Below, piece after piece: positions 40,675 to 51,570 of a DNA stretch of 64,000 nucleotides. This DNA comes from Siderastrea siderea. Its lineage: Eukaryota; Cnidaria; Anthozoa; Scleractinia; Rhizangiidae. The notes beneath the pieces were generated by a model, which ran no database searches, had not been told where the DNA came from, and was given only the letters and a program-made list of their open reading frames with translations. Numbering within the stretch: the stretch's first letter is position 1; every line of letters begins with the position of its first letter. Position numbers and translations under genes: made by a program. Location of the stretch: positions 62,836,613-62,900,612 of the forward strand of contig OZ034967.1 in the NCBI GenBank assembly GCA_964030785.1, in the 5' to 3' direction.

Positions 40675-41481
40675 ACTTTAAGATTACGAAATCAAAAGCC
40701 AAAGACCTAACTCATAGTCTTCTAGTTTAATCAACTGATCTTTCCGCCTGTCCCGTACGATATTAAGGGGCGGCCATCATGTACTCAAGTAAAAATTCTT
40801 CACAAACTCGTTATCAAAATTGGCAACAAGAAACTTGTGCTTGCAGTGAATAAACTAATGGCTGAGAATAAGAAAACGTGTTGGCCAATTTAAGCAAAGT
40901 TGTGCAATTGAGGGGGGAGAAATTAAAAGGAACAAATTAAAAAGAACGCCAACAGAAGCTAAATTGAAACAAACGAAGAATATGCGAATTTGTACCACAC
41001 CTTGTCCGAAAAACATTTGTCCTAAAATGACGAAAAAGACTTGTTGAGATATTAACGCTTCGATGGCGAGGTATGGAAGGACGAATACGTACAGCGAGAG
41101 TCATTGCATTCAACGTAACAGGATCTGCTCTAAAACCCTACTGACTAATCACGGAAAATGTCCGTAACCGGGTAACATGCCTCGACAAAAATAACGTCAT
41201 GTCTGGAAATAATGTTTGTTTTAACGTATCTTAAAAAGACAGTCTAAATTAGAATTAATTGGACTTCTTATTGCCGCTTATTTTGCAAGTGTGCGTTTTC
41301 TCTGGCATCATGCCTCGATAGAAATAACGTTATGACAGGGCATAATGTTTGCTTTTCTACCGAGGCATGTGCAATTTATACCCACTCTTAAAAGTAACGC
41401 GAGCTCTGCTTTTAGAGAGAAATGCTCTAATCAAAGAGAGCGAAATAAACTATTAGACAACCGTATTGGATGAATTTGGCC

Positions 41482-43183
41482 CAGGGTGTTCATTAGGCAT
41501 CGGAGATCGGAGAATTCTCCGGCTACTATGCAGAATTCTCCGGCTAAATTTCGATGGTCTGTAGTTGTTCTTTTATACAGACGTGGAGCTGTTATGTAGT
41601 AGGAAATTATATTTGGCGAAAATGGTGTCTTCCCTAAGACATATACAGAACGTCTTGAACAAATTATTTTTCGTTCACATGTGTACGTCTATTACGTACG
41701 AAAAGTATTTTTTTTAAAATAAAGTACACGACGAAGAAATCAAATAGACAAAGTCACGAGAAGAAAACTTGGCCAAAAAAACGATTTTTGTGATACAAAC
41801 TGCTTTGCAAATACATGTGGCGATGTTTACCGTATATTAATATGAGTATCAAATTACCGGTAAGCAAATGCAAATTTCGGCAATTTTCTATTTTGACCAT
41901 GACTTGTAAAAATTCTTCTTATATTGGCGACTCTCAACAAATCCTTCCAGAAAGGTGCTATCAATTATGCCTCAATTAAGCCCTCAATCGACTACAGCAA
42001 AGACAGGCTGAATGACGTCAAGATCACAGAAGAACCCATCAAACAACTTGAGCAAGATCTTTCTAGTGGTGGTCGTCTTGAGACCCTGGAGCTTGTGTGC
42101 ACTGAAAGTAATGTCAGAGATCTACAGGAACTTCTCCAGAAATACATCAAGGCCCTTGTGAAGAACATTGACAAGAGGTTTAAGTCATCTCTGCCTGTGC
42201 TCAGTGCATTTTCAGCATTTGATCCCATGCTAATACCAAACAGGCAAACTCCTGCATTCCATAGCCATGGAGATGCACAAGTTAAGGTTCTAGCTGACCA
42301 TTTCTTTGATGGTGATGACAGCGAGGCAGAGGAATTTAAAACGGAATGGAAGAAGATGAAGTACGATCTGCTGTATTGGAAAGAACACATCCCAAGAGAC
42401 ACACCGGATGGCAAGAAAGGCACACCTGGCCATGACTCTTTTAAGTGACCACTCAGTATGAAGTCAACATTTGGACAGGTATATCCAAGATCTGTTCAGG
42501 TAGCAGAAGCAGCACTTGCGATTCCAGTCTCAAATGCCTGGCCCGAAAGAGGCGCTAGTCAGTTAAAATTGATCAAGAAGAGGATTAGAAGTCAGATCAA
42601 GAACGACGTACATCTCTTCTTCATGTCACCATCAATGGCCCTGTCCCACATACAGAAGCCTGTGATTTTCTGGTCAGCAAAGCTGTGAACATGTGGAAAG
42701 CTGTAAAGAAGAGAAGAAAGCTCCCATACCACAGGCCAAGCACGCAGCCAGAAGCCAACAGTGAAACTGAAGCTGCCATTCCCACCACAGCGGTCGGTAC
42801 GACGGTCGTACAAGATATGGGGACGCAGACAGATGCAACATCAACCACTGAGCTGCAGAACATGCGAGAGGAGTATAAAGGGGCACTTCATGTTCTTCAC
42901 CTTGACGACATGGTTGAGGAAGAGCTAGACTCTCTGGAAGCTTTTGCTAAAAGCATGGAGAATGATGACAGTGGAGTTGATGAATAGAGTTAACCCTTTC
43001 ACTACTGAAAGCATCCAAAAAAATATTGGCTTTCAGCTTGCAACATATTGAGAAATAGCTTTCATTTAAACGTTCACACTTTGGACCCCCCCCCCCAGAG
43101 GGGAACGGCCTTCGCTCATTCCAAATACGCTCTTGTTACTTTATACTATTCTCCTGCTACTACAATTCTTAATGAAAACCCTG
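41482..43183 (+). mobile_element. hAT-like DNA transposon remnant, 1.7 kb
   Basis: The termini are CAGGGT... and ...ACCCTG, as in hAT elements, flanked by TTGGCC on both sides (41476-41481 and 43184-43189). The homologous position in the right-hand duplicate (near 63850) is an empty site reading straight through TTTGGCCAATG. A 6-bp duplication is shorter than the classic 8 bp of hAT but occurs in some cnidarian hAT clades. The interior carries the C-terminal part of a transposase-like protein. Confidence 0.75.
41924..42987 (+). pseudogene. hAT-type transposase C-terminal region, frameshifted
   Basis: The first open part (41924-42448) codes for a charged region with DLQELLQKYIKALVKNIDKR and FKTEWKKMKYDLL. 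After a stop, the next part gives EAALAIPVSNAWPERGASQL, which matches the hAT dimerisation region ('t...PvSna.sERgfS.l..IKtrlRs.m.nd.l..Ll'). A frameshift near 42612 is needed to continue into LHVTINGPVPHTEACDFLVS and WKAVKKRRKLPYHRP. The zinc-finger and catalytic parts of a full transposase are missing. Similar proteins are annotated as ZNF862-like or zinc-finger MYM-like in animals. It is non-functional as read. Confidence 0.7.
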
Positions 43184-43199
43184 TTGGCCAATGATGTGG

Positions 43200-43253
<54 letters not shown>

Positions 43254-43300
43254 GACGACGACGACGACTACGACGACGACGATAATGATGATGATAGTGG
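43200..43300 (+). repeat. (ATC)n / (GAC)n compound microsatellite
   Basis: A long ATC run followed by GAC triplets and then GAT. The same compound repeat with different unit numbers is at 63860-63951, at the same place in the duplicated block. Confidence 0.9.
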
Positions 43301-43660
43301 CAGGTTTAATCGAGTCGGTGAGGTAAATCAAAGCACGTCTTAATTAACTTAAGTATGTGACATATATAAGACCAATATTTCGCTGTTGTATCAAGGGTTG
43401 AAGGGTTGAAAATTGCGAATTTGCGGTTTTGACCATTATTCTCGGCAGTTTTACGATTTTGAGCGATTTTTCTTTCGGGTTTTTTGGTTTTGATTGAAAT
43501 TTTGGCCGGTTTTCCGGTTTCTGAAAGACTCCAATGTTCCCCCTCATGTAGTACTATTTGGGAGAGTTATTTTAATTATCAATTGCAGGAGAGCGTCCGC
43601 TTTGGCGATGATTTTTTCTAATTTGTTTGGCTTGTATGCTTTAATAATAGTTGTTTATTG

Positions 43661-43923
43661 GTTGAAGATGAAAATCAATGGCGTGATCATATTTGTAAAG
43701 TAAACATCTGTCACGCCATTGGCAATTCTTGGAAACACCCTGATTTTCCGAGAAAAGCCACTTCAGTGTTACCCTTAAAATCGACAAACTGAATTATTTA
43801 TCACTTTAACTGAACATTTCCGCTTAAAAGTTGCTTGAAGGATAGTTTTGTCACTTTTTCTTCTAGAAAACGTTCCAAATAGCGTTCAATTCCCTCCGAA
43901 ACGAATTGCGTTGTCACCATGAT
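43661..43923 (+). promoter_or_regulatory. Conserved upstream block of deaminase copy B
   Basis: Homologous to 34118-34423. The CRE-like palindrome is lost (GTAAAGTAAACA). The block runs directly into codon 25 or so of the gene, so the start codon and first 25 codons have been deleted. Confidence 0.5.
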
Positions 43924-46090
43924 TAAACAGACGTGAAAACTGCATTGAATTGTACGGCAAAAGAATACTAGATACTGCTGATCCACAATGGATGGCAAGA
44001 CAGCTTCGTGCAGGATTAACAAGGCCATACGACGTGTGTTTTGCGCCTAATGACAATCTTGTTGTCTCAGACACAGGGCCGGGATAGCAGTGCCAAGATT
44101 TTTAACTTGGAAGAAGATCAGAAACAAATGAATCACATCCTTATTGGTCACGATTCCAGCGACAAGCTTGTCATACAAGATTTCAAAGGTTTGAACATGG
44201 AACTTACGTCAAGCGTACATTCAACTTTCAAAACTTTTTGCAACCCCCAAAATATTGTCATTGGCCCTAGACCTTTATCCCAGTTATTTGTTTCATGCGG
44301 TAATAATACTCATCAACATGGACTGCAATAAGTTTATTCCTACTAGCTATTTTTCAATTTGTTCTCCAATGGTCTGGTGCCTTGTACAATGTGAAAAGAG
44401 TTTAGTGTGTGATAATGTAAGCGCAGTGCAAGATCACAAGGTAAACCACAAAGTTGGAGGGTTCAATCCTTTAGCGATAACTGAAGCTCAGTTGTGTGGA
44501 ATGTTCTACCATGTTACAGAAACAAGCCCCACTGGATTTGCATGTCTTCAAAGTTCAGAATGCAATGTTGGAAAGCGAGGGGATAAAAAGAAGTTTGCTG
44601 AAACGGTGGTTATTTATGTGCGAGTAATGGACAAAGATGGCCGATTGATATTTCACGCCAGATACGGCAGTTGTTACGAAGGTGCTCATGTAAACAGAAC
44701 CCATGCAGAATATTTTATGCTGGTGGAAAAAGATTTTATTTTTATTTTATTTTTATTTTATTTTTTATTTTTATTCGTCTTCTGAGCTTGTTTCTCTTCA
44801 TTTTTTGGCCCCAGTGTAATTAAATCCGTAATTAAAAATGCTGAAACGCCAGTCAGTATTTAAAGAATAATGGAAAAGAGTCTCCAGGAAGAAGCTCAGA
44901 AGACGAAAATTTTTTATTATTATGAGAAGAAATTATAAATGCACGAGAGGGCACAAGCGCAGAGTGTATAAATATTCATTGCACGTGAATAACCGTGAAA
45001 TAGACCAGGAAAAACAAAATAAAACTGTTGCTCGTTGATAGTTGCCGGATAACGACCGAAACTTGACCGAGATTCGGCCTTCTTATGTAATAAGAGAAAT
45101 GTTCATTCAGCCTAAAACTCACTGGAACATCAAAAAGAACTATTATTCTAACGGCAATCAGTTTAAGAGAGAAAACTGTAAGGGCAATTTAGAAATATTT
45201 CTATTTATGCAAATTACGAACTTTTTGGCTGATTTGTGCTGCATTTTACCAGTTTTTAAATATAAATATCTTAAAATCGCAGCCACCTAGAAAGCTCAAT
45301 GTACATTAAGAATGTTTTGATATCATAAATGATCCTTCAACTGAAAAGAGAAAGTGTTAAGTTTTACCTTTCTTGAAATATTGGAGAAAGTTGCAGGAAT
45401 GACCAAAATCAGCCCGTAAAAAATGAATCACGGTTTACATGAAAACACTCTTACAGATTTTTCCCTAATTTCGCATACAAGTTGTGTAGGTTGAGTAGTT
45501 CAAATAGTTTAAGTTTCGTCATAAAGTGTCTGACTAGTTTTCGAGATATTCGACATTATTTAAGATGAGGGGTTCTCCATTACCGTTGCTATGGTGACAG
45601 CTGTTGCTAGGAAACCAGTGAGAAAATAAACTTTGATCATAGGTTGAAAAGGTGGTGTAGTATCAAGGAAATCGAAGTTTACCTTCTATGCGAAATTTTG
45701 ACTGCAAAAGATACAAAAGATACACTCCAAGGCCAAAAAAACTGTTGCGAGCCTCCTTAAGGTAAAGGAATGTACACAAGATCTGATCAATTTCTACAAC
45801 CTTGATTGCTCACCTCACGGCATAAATTGTCAATCAATCTCTGCCAGTTGTACAAAGTAGACATGTTAAGGCTGCCACAAGAACCTTCCCTCGCACGAGA
45901 TATTACGAATGCTCAGCTAGGCCTGAAAATCATGCTATCATCTGGCACAGAACTGAAGGCTATGTCACAAGAAAGCTGGAACAAACTTGCTGAATATGCA
46001 GACATTGAATTGCCGGAGTACCAAGACAGCAACAGACAAAAGCTGGACCGGCATATTCACAGTGTTCTTACTGAAATATTGCCCAACTAA
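43924..46090 (+). pseudogene. NHL-deaminase copy B, truncated, frameshifted and interrupted
   Basis: The coding homology begins at the sequence for NRRENCIELYGKRILDTADP, without the start region. A 4-base insertion near 44080 (ACAGGGCCGGGATAG against ACAGGGGATAG in copy A) and a deletion near 44300 shift the frame. The deaminase part is recognisable up to HAEYFMLVEKDF. About 1.0 kb of foreign DNA (roughly 44737-45755) then replaces the stretch that codes for the PC motif. The tail resumes at KVKECTQDLINFYNLDC and ends early at EILPN. It cannot make an active deaminase. Confidence 0.9.
44737..45755. mobile_element. Insertion in deaminase copy B
   Basis: Foreign sequence of about 1 kb starting with T-rich DNA. 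It includes an inverted pair CGTCTTCTGAGCT (from 44776) and AGCTCAGAAGACG (to about 44905) around 100 bp, which looks like a small MITE. The remainder (44910-45755) has no recognised content. About 105 bp of the gene were lost at the site, so this is not a simple transposition. Confidence 0.6.
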
Positions 46091-47607
46091 ATCAATTTAC
46101 TCAAAATTTTGAAAATTCAAGGTAGTAGTATTGTAGTAGCACAATTGACCGTATACCGCTTGCAGCCTTCTGGATTTATGGCTACGAGTTCTTGCCATTT
46201 TTACTTTTATACCCCGTTCACAGACCGAGCAGTGAAAACTAAGACTGAGAGACAGAAACTTGAGGTCAATTTAAGAAAACCCCTCTCACTCCAAATAAAT
46301 CGAAACAAATGCATGGCCAAAATTCATTATTAGTGAAGGTTTACAGAAGGAAACTACTGAAACAGAAAATACTGCTTCAGTTCATGATACAACTGCATTT
46401 GTTCAGTTGATGAAGTGAGAGGTCAAAACAACCTTTTCTTGTAATTTCATTATGATAACATAATAGGTCGACGTACAGCAAACGTCAGTCAGCCGAGGTT
46501 ACATTTGTTATGTACACAGCTATTAAATAATGCATCATTGTTATGGATTTTGGTGTAATAGGGTAACTTTCGGTCTTCGACTGAGGATACACCCTCTTGT
46601 TCTATGTATAGCTACATGCACAAAACTCCGTCGGTGCATCATGCTAGTTTTTAGAAAACAATTTGGTTCAATCATGTGTGATTCAGCTTTAATTTAGCTA
46701 CTGATGACATTGCTCTCCATTAAAATCCCTGATCAACTTTATAGTGCAACGCTAAATTTTGGCGTGCTCCCATTGGTCGAAATCGATCACGTTTTAGGAA
46801 TTTCAGTTTTTCAGTTCCATTTTAGGAATAACAGTTGCAAGAGAGCGTCCGCATCGGCGATGATTTTTTTGACTCGTGAATGTGCTTGCGCAATGAACGG
46901 CATTAATTAAGTGGACAAATTTCACTCGATTGGTCGATGGTCTGTAAACTTTTTATTAATTTGATCGGAATTTAATCAAATTCATCTATCTTTTGTTTTC
47001 AAGCTAGGCTGTTAGGTGGTGTCACACGCATGCATGCTAGGCTCGAGCCCAAACCAATTTGAAAACCTGCAGATCCGAAGTTCAGGCAGACAGCGCCTAG
47101 TCGATTGAGTTATACATGCAATTACGAAAAGACAAGTGCCAATTTAAGGGAATGAAGGGTATGAATGTGACGTCACAAAATCCAGAGTTTGAAAAACCTT
47201 ATTTTTTTCTGCCTAATTATTGTTGCCAAAAACCAAAAACAGCATGGGGAGATAACTACGAAACTAAAGGAAAATGTAAACGAAACAGGAAACTTAAATC
47301 CCAATTATTGACTCCGAATTTTAAGAAACAGATTTTGGTACCCGAAAAAATGGTATACCCGGTAGGAAAAAGGATGAAACTGAAAACTGCTAGTACTAAA
47401 TGGGTTCGAAATGTCGTTATCTAAAGACGTTAAGTGTCGATCGCCCACTCAGGGGTCATAAGCATAGCTACTGTTTAAATTTCATGTAAACCTCACTCGC
47501 ATAACATCTTACTAGTGAACGTCAGTGGCCTTAAATTCCGCACTCTTTCATTCACGAGTCGCCTCAAAGCCTCTTTGATCCTAAGTTGTTTTGACTTTGT
47601 TTTTCTT
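46091..47607. other. Flank between deaminase copies B and C
   Basis: The first 650 bp are homologous to the 3' flank of copy A. A segment with 'GAGAGCGTCCG' near 46840 is shared with 32568 and 43588. An open frame at 47116-47424 has no recognised domain. No other gene is seen. Confidence 0.55.
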
Positions 47608-47887
47608 GGTTGAAGATGGAAATCAATAGCGTGATAATATTTATAAAGTCAACATCTGTCACCCTATTTGGCTATTCTTGGAAACACCCGATTTTCCGAG
47701 AAAAACCACTTCAGCGTTACTCTTAAAATCGACAAACTGAATTGTTTGTCTCGTTTAACTGAATCATTTCTCCGAAAAGTTGCTTGAAAGATAGTTTTAT
47801 CACTTTTTCTTCTAGAAAACGTTCCAAATAGTGTTCAATTCCCTCTGAAACGAATTGTGTTGTCAGCATGATTATATCTGATGTCTG
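47608..47887 (+). promoter_or_regulatory. Conserved upstream block of deaminase copy C
   Basis: Homologous to 34118-34423. The stem AATAGCGTGA / TCACCCTATT is partly kept, and the CRE-like palindrome is absent (AAAGTCAA). Confidence 0.5.
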
Positions 47888-47896
47888 ATGTCGGCA

Positions 47897-49246
47897 ATGG
47901 CAGGAATCAGGGTAGAAGCATTTGATGGCAACAGAATTGCGATATCTGAAGAAGGGAACGTGGCTGTGATAAACAGACAGGAAAACTGCATTGAATTGTA
48001 TGGGAAAAGAACACTTGGTGGTGGTAATCCACAATGGATGGCAAGAAAGCTTAGTCAGGCAGGACTATCAAGGCCATACGACGTGTGTTTTGCTCCTAAT
48101 AACAATCTTGTTGTCTCAGACGTAGGGGATAGCAGTGTGAAGATTTTTAACTTGGAAGAAGATCAGAAACAAGTGAATCAGATTGTGATTGGTCACAATT
48201 CCTACGACAAGCTGATTGTTCAAGATTTACATGGAATGAACATGGTATTTGCCTCTAGACTACTTTCGGATTTCAGAAGATTTCGAAACCCTCAAAACGT
48301 CGTCGTCGGTCCGGGACCTTCACCGCAGTTATTTGTCTCATGCGGTACGGAGATAATCCTCATCAACATGGACTGGAATAAGATAATTCCTATTAGTTAC
48401 TTTCCAGTTTGTTCGCCAATGGACTGGTGCTTTGTACAATGTGAAAAGAGTTTGGTGTGTGATAATGGAAGCGCAGTGCAAGATCACAAGGTAAACCACA
48501 AAGTTGGAGGGTTCAATCCTTTAGCGATAACTGAAGCTCAGTTTTGTGGAATGTTCTATCATGTTACAGAAACAAGCCGCGCTGGATTTGTATGTCTTCA
48601 AAGATCGGCATGCAATGTTGGAAAGCGAGGGGATAAAAAGAAATTTGCTGAAACGGTTGTTATTTATGTGCGCGTCATGAACAAAGATGGCCGATTGATA
48701 TTTCACGCCAGATACGGCAATTGTTACGAGGGTGCACATGAAAACACAACCCATGCAGAATATTTTATGCTGGTGGATAGAGATTTCAGAGGAGCTGTTA
48801 GGCTCCTTCGAGATCAGAGGGGAGGGTACATAAGCCTGTACATGAATAAGCAGCCTTGCTTCAGATCTACAGGACATGGTAAGAAAACGGAACTTAAGGT
48901 AAAGGATTGTGCACAAGATCTGATCAATTTCTACAAATTTCATTGCTCACTTCACGGCATAAAATTGTCAATCAATCTCTGCCAGTTGTACAAAGTGGAC
49001 ATGTTAAGGTTACCACAAGAACCTTCCCTCGTACAAGATATTAGGAATGCCCAATTAGGCCTGAAAATAATGCTATCATCTGGCATAGAACTGAATGCTA
49101 TGTCACAAGAAAGCTGGAAGAAACTTGCTGAATATGCAGACATTGAATTGCCGGAGTACCAAGACAGCAACAGACAAAAGCTGGACCGGCATATTCACAG
49201 TGTTCTTTCAGAAATGAAGAGAACTCCTAGCCTGTTTCCATGCTAA
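47897..49246 (+). CDS. NHL-propeller / AID-APOBEC-like cytidine deaminase fusion, copy C
   Basis: Second intact copy, single exon. The start at 47897 gives MAGIRVEAFD, matching copy A; an in-frame ATG lies three codons earlier at 47888. Counting from 47888 the protein has 452 residues. The blades are NRIAISEEGNVAVINRQEN, RPYDVCFAPNNNLVVSDVGD and PQNVVVGPGPSPQLFVSCGT. The deaminase residues are H289-A290-E291, P323-C324 and C341, all kept. It differs from copy A mainly in the linker (PVCSPMDWCFVQCEKSLVC) and at the end (RTPSLFPC instead of RTPITQLNRF...), so the tail is shorter. It is likely expressed and active on the same kind of substrate as copy A, by inference. Confidence 0.85.
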   Translation: MAGIRVEAFDGNRIAISEEGNVAVINRQENCIELYGKRTLGGGNPQWMARKLSQAGLSRPYDVCFAPNNNLVVSDVGDSSVKIFNLEEDQKQVNQIVIGHNSYDKLIVQDLHGMNMVFASRLLSDFRRFRNPQNVVVGPGPSPQLFVSCGTEIILINMDWNKIIPISYFPVCSPMDWCFVQCEKSLVCDNGSAVQDHKVNHKVGGFNPLAITEAQFCGMFYHVTETSRAGFVCLQRSACNVGKRGDKKKFAETVVIYVRVMNKDGRLIFHARYGNCYEGAHENTTHAEYFMLVDRDFRGAVRLLRDQRGGYISLYMNKQPCFRSTGHGKKTELKVKDCAQDLINFYKFHCSLHGIKLSINLCQLYKVDMLRLPQEPSLVQDIRNAQLGLKIMLSSGIELNAMSQESWKKLAEYADIELPEYQDSNRQKLDRHIHSVLSEMKRTPSLFPC

Positions 49247-49794
49247 ATCGATTTACTCAAAATTAAAAAAAAAAAAATCACGGTAGCAGCCAGTGAGCAG
49301 CTAATACAATATCGGCCGTGTAACGCTCTGTCTAGCCTCCCGGGAGACATGGATGGCTCTCGCTAATATGTTCACCGTTTATGCCCATTCACACAATAAG
49401 CAGTGAAATCTAGGACGGGAACAGAGAACCTGAGGTCCTTCACGGCCCTTGACTCCAAATAAGTCGAAACAAGTTCCAAATTCATTTTCAGTGAAGGTTT
49501 CGGAAACAAACCACTGTGGGTAAAACAGAGCTGCAGAGGTAAAAAATATATATACAACCACATTTGTTGAGGAAGTAAAAGCTCTTAAGCAATCTTTTTC
49601 TTGTAATTTCATTATTATAATATTATGATTTACGTCAGTCAGCCCAACCTCAGTATTTTTGTAAACAGCTATAAAATAACGCATGTTATGGACTTCTAGG
49701 GCAACAGCTGTTACCGAGGTTCGAGGAGTATCATCAGAGAATATGACCTTTCTGATTATTTTGTTGTTTTTATATCCCTTTAAATAACGATTTT

Positions 49795-50185
49795 GATTTA
49801 TAGGTTTTAACTTTGATTTACAAAAATTCTCTCATTGATTTATTTTGCGTTAGTTTAGATGTCTCAAGTGAGGTTTTGGTTTATAATAATTTTTCGTTTG
49901 ATTTCGCAAATAAATTTTGTTTTCGAAAAATTTTACCCTTTGATTTCGCTTTTTAAACATTTTCTGGTTAATCTATTTTGCAAGATTTTGATTTCGAAAA
50001 TGAAAATTTGGTTTCCAAAATGAGTCTTTTGATTTCTCAAATGGGGATTGGATTTCCAAATTAAAAGGAGACCTTTGATTTCTCAAAAAGAGTTTTGATT
50101 TCCAAACTGGGACTTTTAATTTATCACATGGGGTTTTGATTTCCAAACGCAACTATTGATTTATCAAATGGAGTTTTGATATTCA
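49795..50185 (+). repeat. Degenerate tandem repeat of TTTTGATTTCCAAA-type units
   Basis: About 15 loose units built from 'TTTTGATTT' followed by 'CCAAA' or 'CTCAAAT' and a short G-rich spacer, with a period of roughly 20-27 bp. It lies between copies C and D and is not present at the other intergenic positions of the array. Confidence 0.6.
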
Positions 50186-50339
50186 AAATGACGTGACTGA
50201 CGTCTCCACGTGACAGCCAACCATAGCCAGTCGTCGTGATATAAATGGAAGGCACTTCAAACTGCAGAACACTGATGAGGTTTGGCGATCATTTTTTTAA
50301 AAGTTGGTTTGACTTGCATGCTTTAACAGTTGTTTATTG

Positions 50340-50631
50340 GTTGAAGATGGAACTCAATAGCGTCGTCATATTTATAAAGTCAACATCTGTCACGCCATTT
50401 GGCTATTCTTGGAAACACCGTGATTTTCCGAGAAAAGCCACTTCGGCGTTACCCTTAAAATCGACAAACTGAATTATCACTTGAACTGAAAGTTTCCTCT
50501 TAAGAGTTGCTTGAAAGATCACCTTTTCTTCTAGAAAAAGTTCCAAATAGCGTTCAATTCCCTCTAAAACGATTTGTGTTGTCACCATAATTATACTTGA
50601 TGTCCGATTGCTGTGAAATGAATGATTATCA
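50340..50631 (+). promoter_or_regulatory. Conserved upstream block of deaminase copy D
   Basis: Homologous to 34118-34423 and closest to A in its 3' part. The CRE-like palindrome is absent (AAAGTCAA). Confidence 0.5.
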
Positions 50632-50632
50632 C

Positions 50633-51570
50633 ATGGCAGGAATCATGGCAGAAGCCTTTGATAGCAACAGAATTACAATATCTGAAGAAGGGAACGTGGC
50701 TGTGCTAAACAGACAAGAAAACTGCATTGAACTGTACGGCAAAAGAACACTAGATACTGCTGATCCACAATGGATGGCAAGAAAGCTTAGTGCAGGACTA
50801 TCAAGACCATACGACGTGTGTTTTGCGCCTAATAACAATCTTGTTGTCTCAGACACAGGGGATATCAGTGTGAAGATTTTTAACTTGGAAGAAGATCAGA
50901 AACAAATGAATCACATCCTTATTGGTCACGATTCCAGCAACGAGCTTTTCATACAAGCTTTCAAAGGTTTGAACATGGAACTTTCGAATCAGTTCAAATC
51001 TTTTCGCAGCCCCCAAAACATTGTCGTTGGCCCTGGACCTTTATCGCAGTTATTTGTTTCATGCGGTACGGAGATAATTCTCATCAACATGGACTGGAAT
51101 AAGATAATTCCTATTAGTTACTTTCCAGTTTGTTGGCCAATGGACTGGTGCTTTGTATAATGTGGAAAGAGTTAAGTGTGTGATAATGGAAGCGCAGTGC
51201 AAGATCACACGGTCAACCACAAAGTTGGAGGGTTCAATGCTTTAGCGATAACTAAAGCTCAGTTTTGTGGAATGTTCTACCATGTTACAGAAACAAGCCG
51301 CGCTGGATTTGTATGTCTTCAAAGTTCAGAATGCAATGTTGGAAAGCGAGGGGATAAAAAGAAGTTTGCTAAAACGGTGGTTATTTATGTGAGAGTAATG
51401 GAGAAAGCTGGAGCAAACTTGCTGAATTTGCAGGCATTGAATTGCCCGAGTACCAAGACAGCAACAGAAATAGGCTGGACCAGCATATTGATAATGTTCT
51501 TTCAAAAATGAGAAGAACTCCTATTACCCAACTAAATCGATTTACTCAAAATTTTGAAAAGTCAAGGTAG
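50633..51570 (+). pseudogene. NHL-deaminase copy D, nonsense codon and catalytic-core deletion
   Basis: The homologous start is MAGIMAEAFDSNRITISEEG at 50633 (an in-frame ATG lies upstream at 50597). All three propeller blades are intact. At 51158 the codon CAA of copies A and C is TAA, ending the frame after PMDWCFV. Past the stop, the deaminase reads on to VVIYVRVMEKAG, then a deletion joins it to the sequence of the tail (SWKKLAEYAD in A, here WSKLAEFAG in another frame). The deletion removes HAE, the PC motif and the third ligand. The tail homology ends at 51570. A truncated propeller-only protein of about 175 residues could still be made. Confidence 0.9.

Larger units (their letters stand above)
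35801..41481. repeat. Left copy of a segmental duplication (3' flank of copy A)
   Basis: This block is nearly identical to 51571-57934 plus 63120-63840, which follow copy D. In one 309-base stretch that I compared base by base (40366-40674 against 57534-57842) there are four differences. The block contains the hairpin at 37845-37985, a G-run near 39219 and an unrecognised 102-residue open frame. No gene with known domains is present. The first 600 bp are also shared, in diverged form, by the flanks of copies B and C. Confidence 0.85.

Noticed and set aside
43200..43300. Regular repeats as a possible CRISPR-like array
   Set aside because: The units are simple triplets without spacers, and the genome is clearly eukaryotic.
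43146..43331. Open frame with a long poly-Met/poly-Val stretch
   Set aside because: It is translation of the ATC/GAC microsatellite, not a protein.
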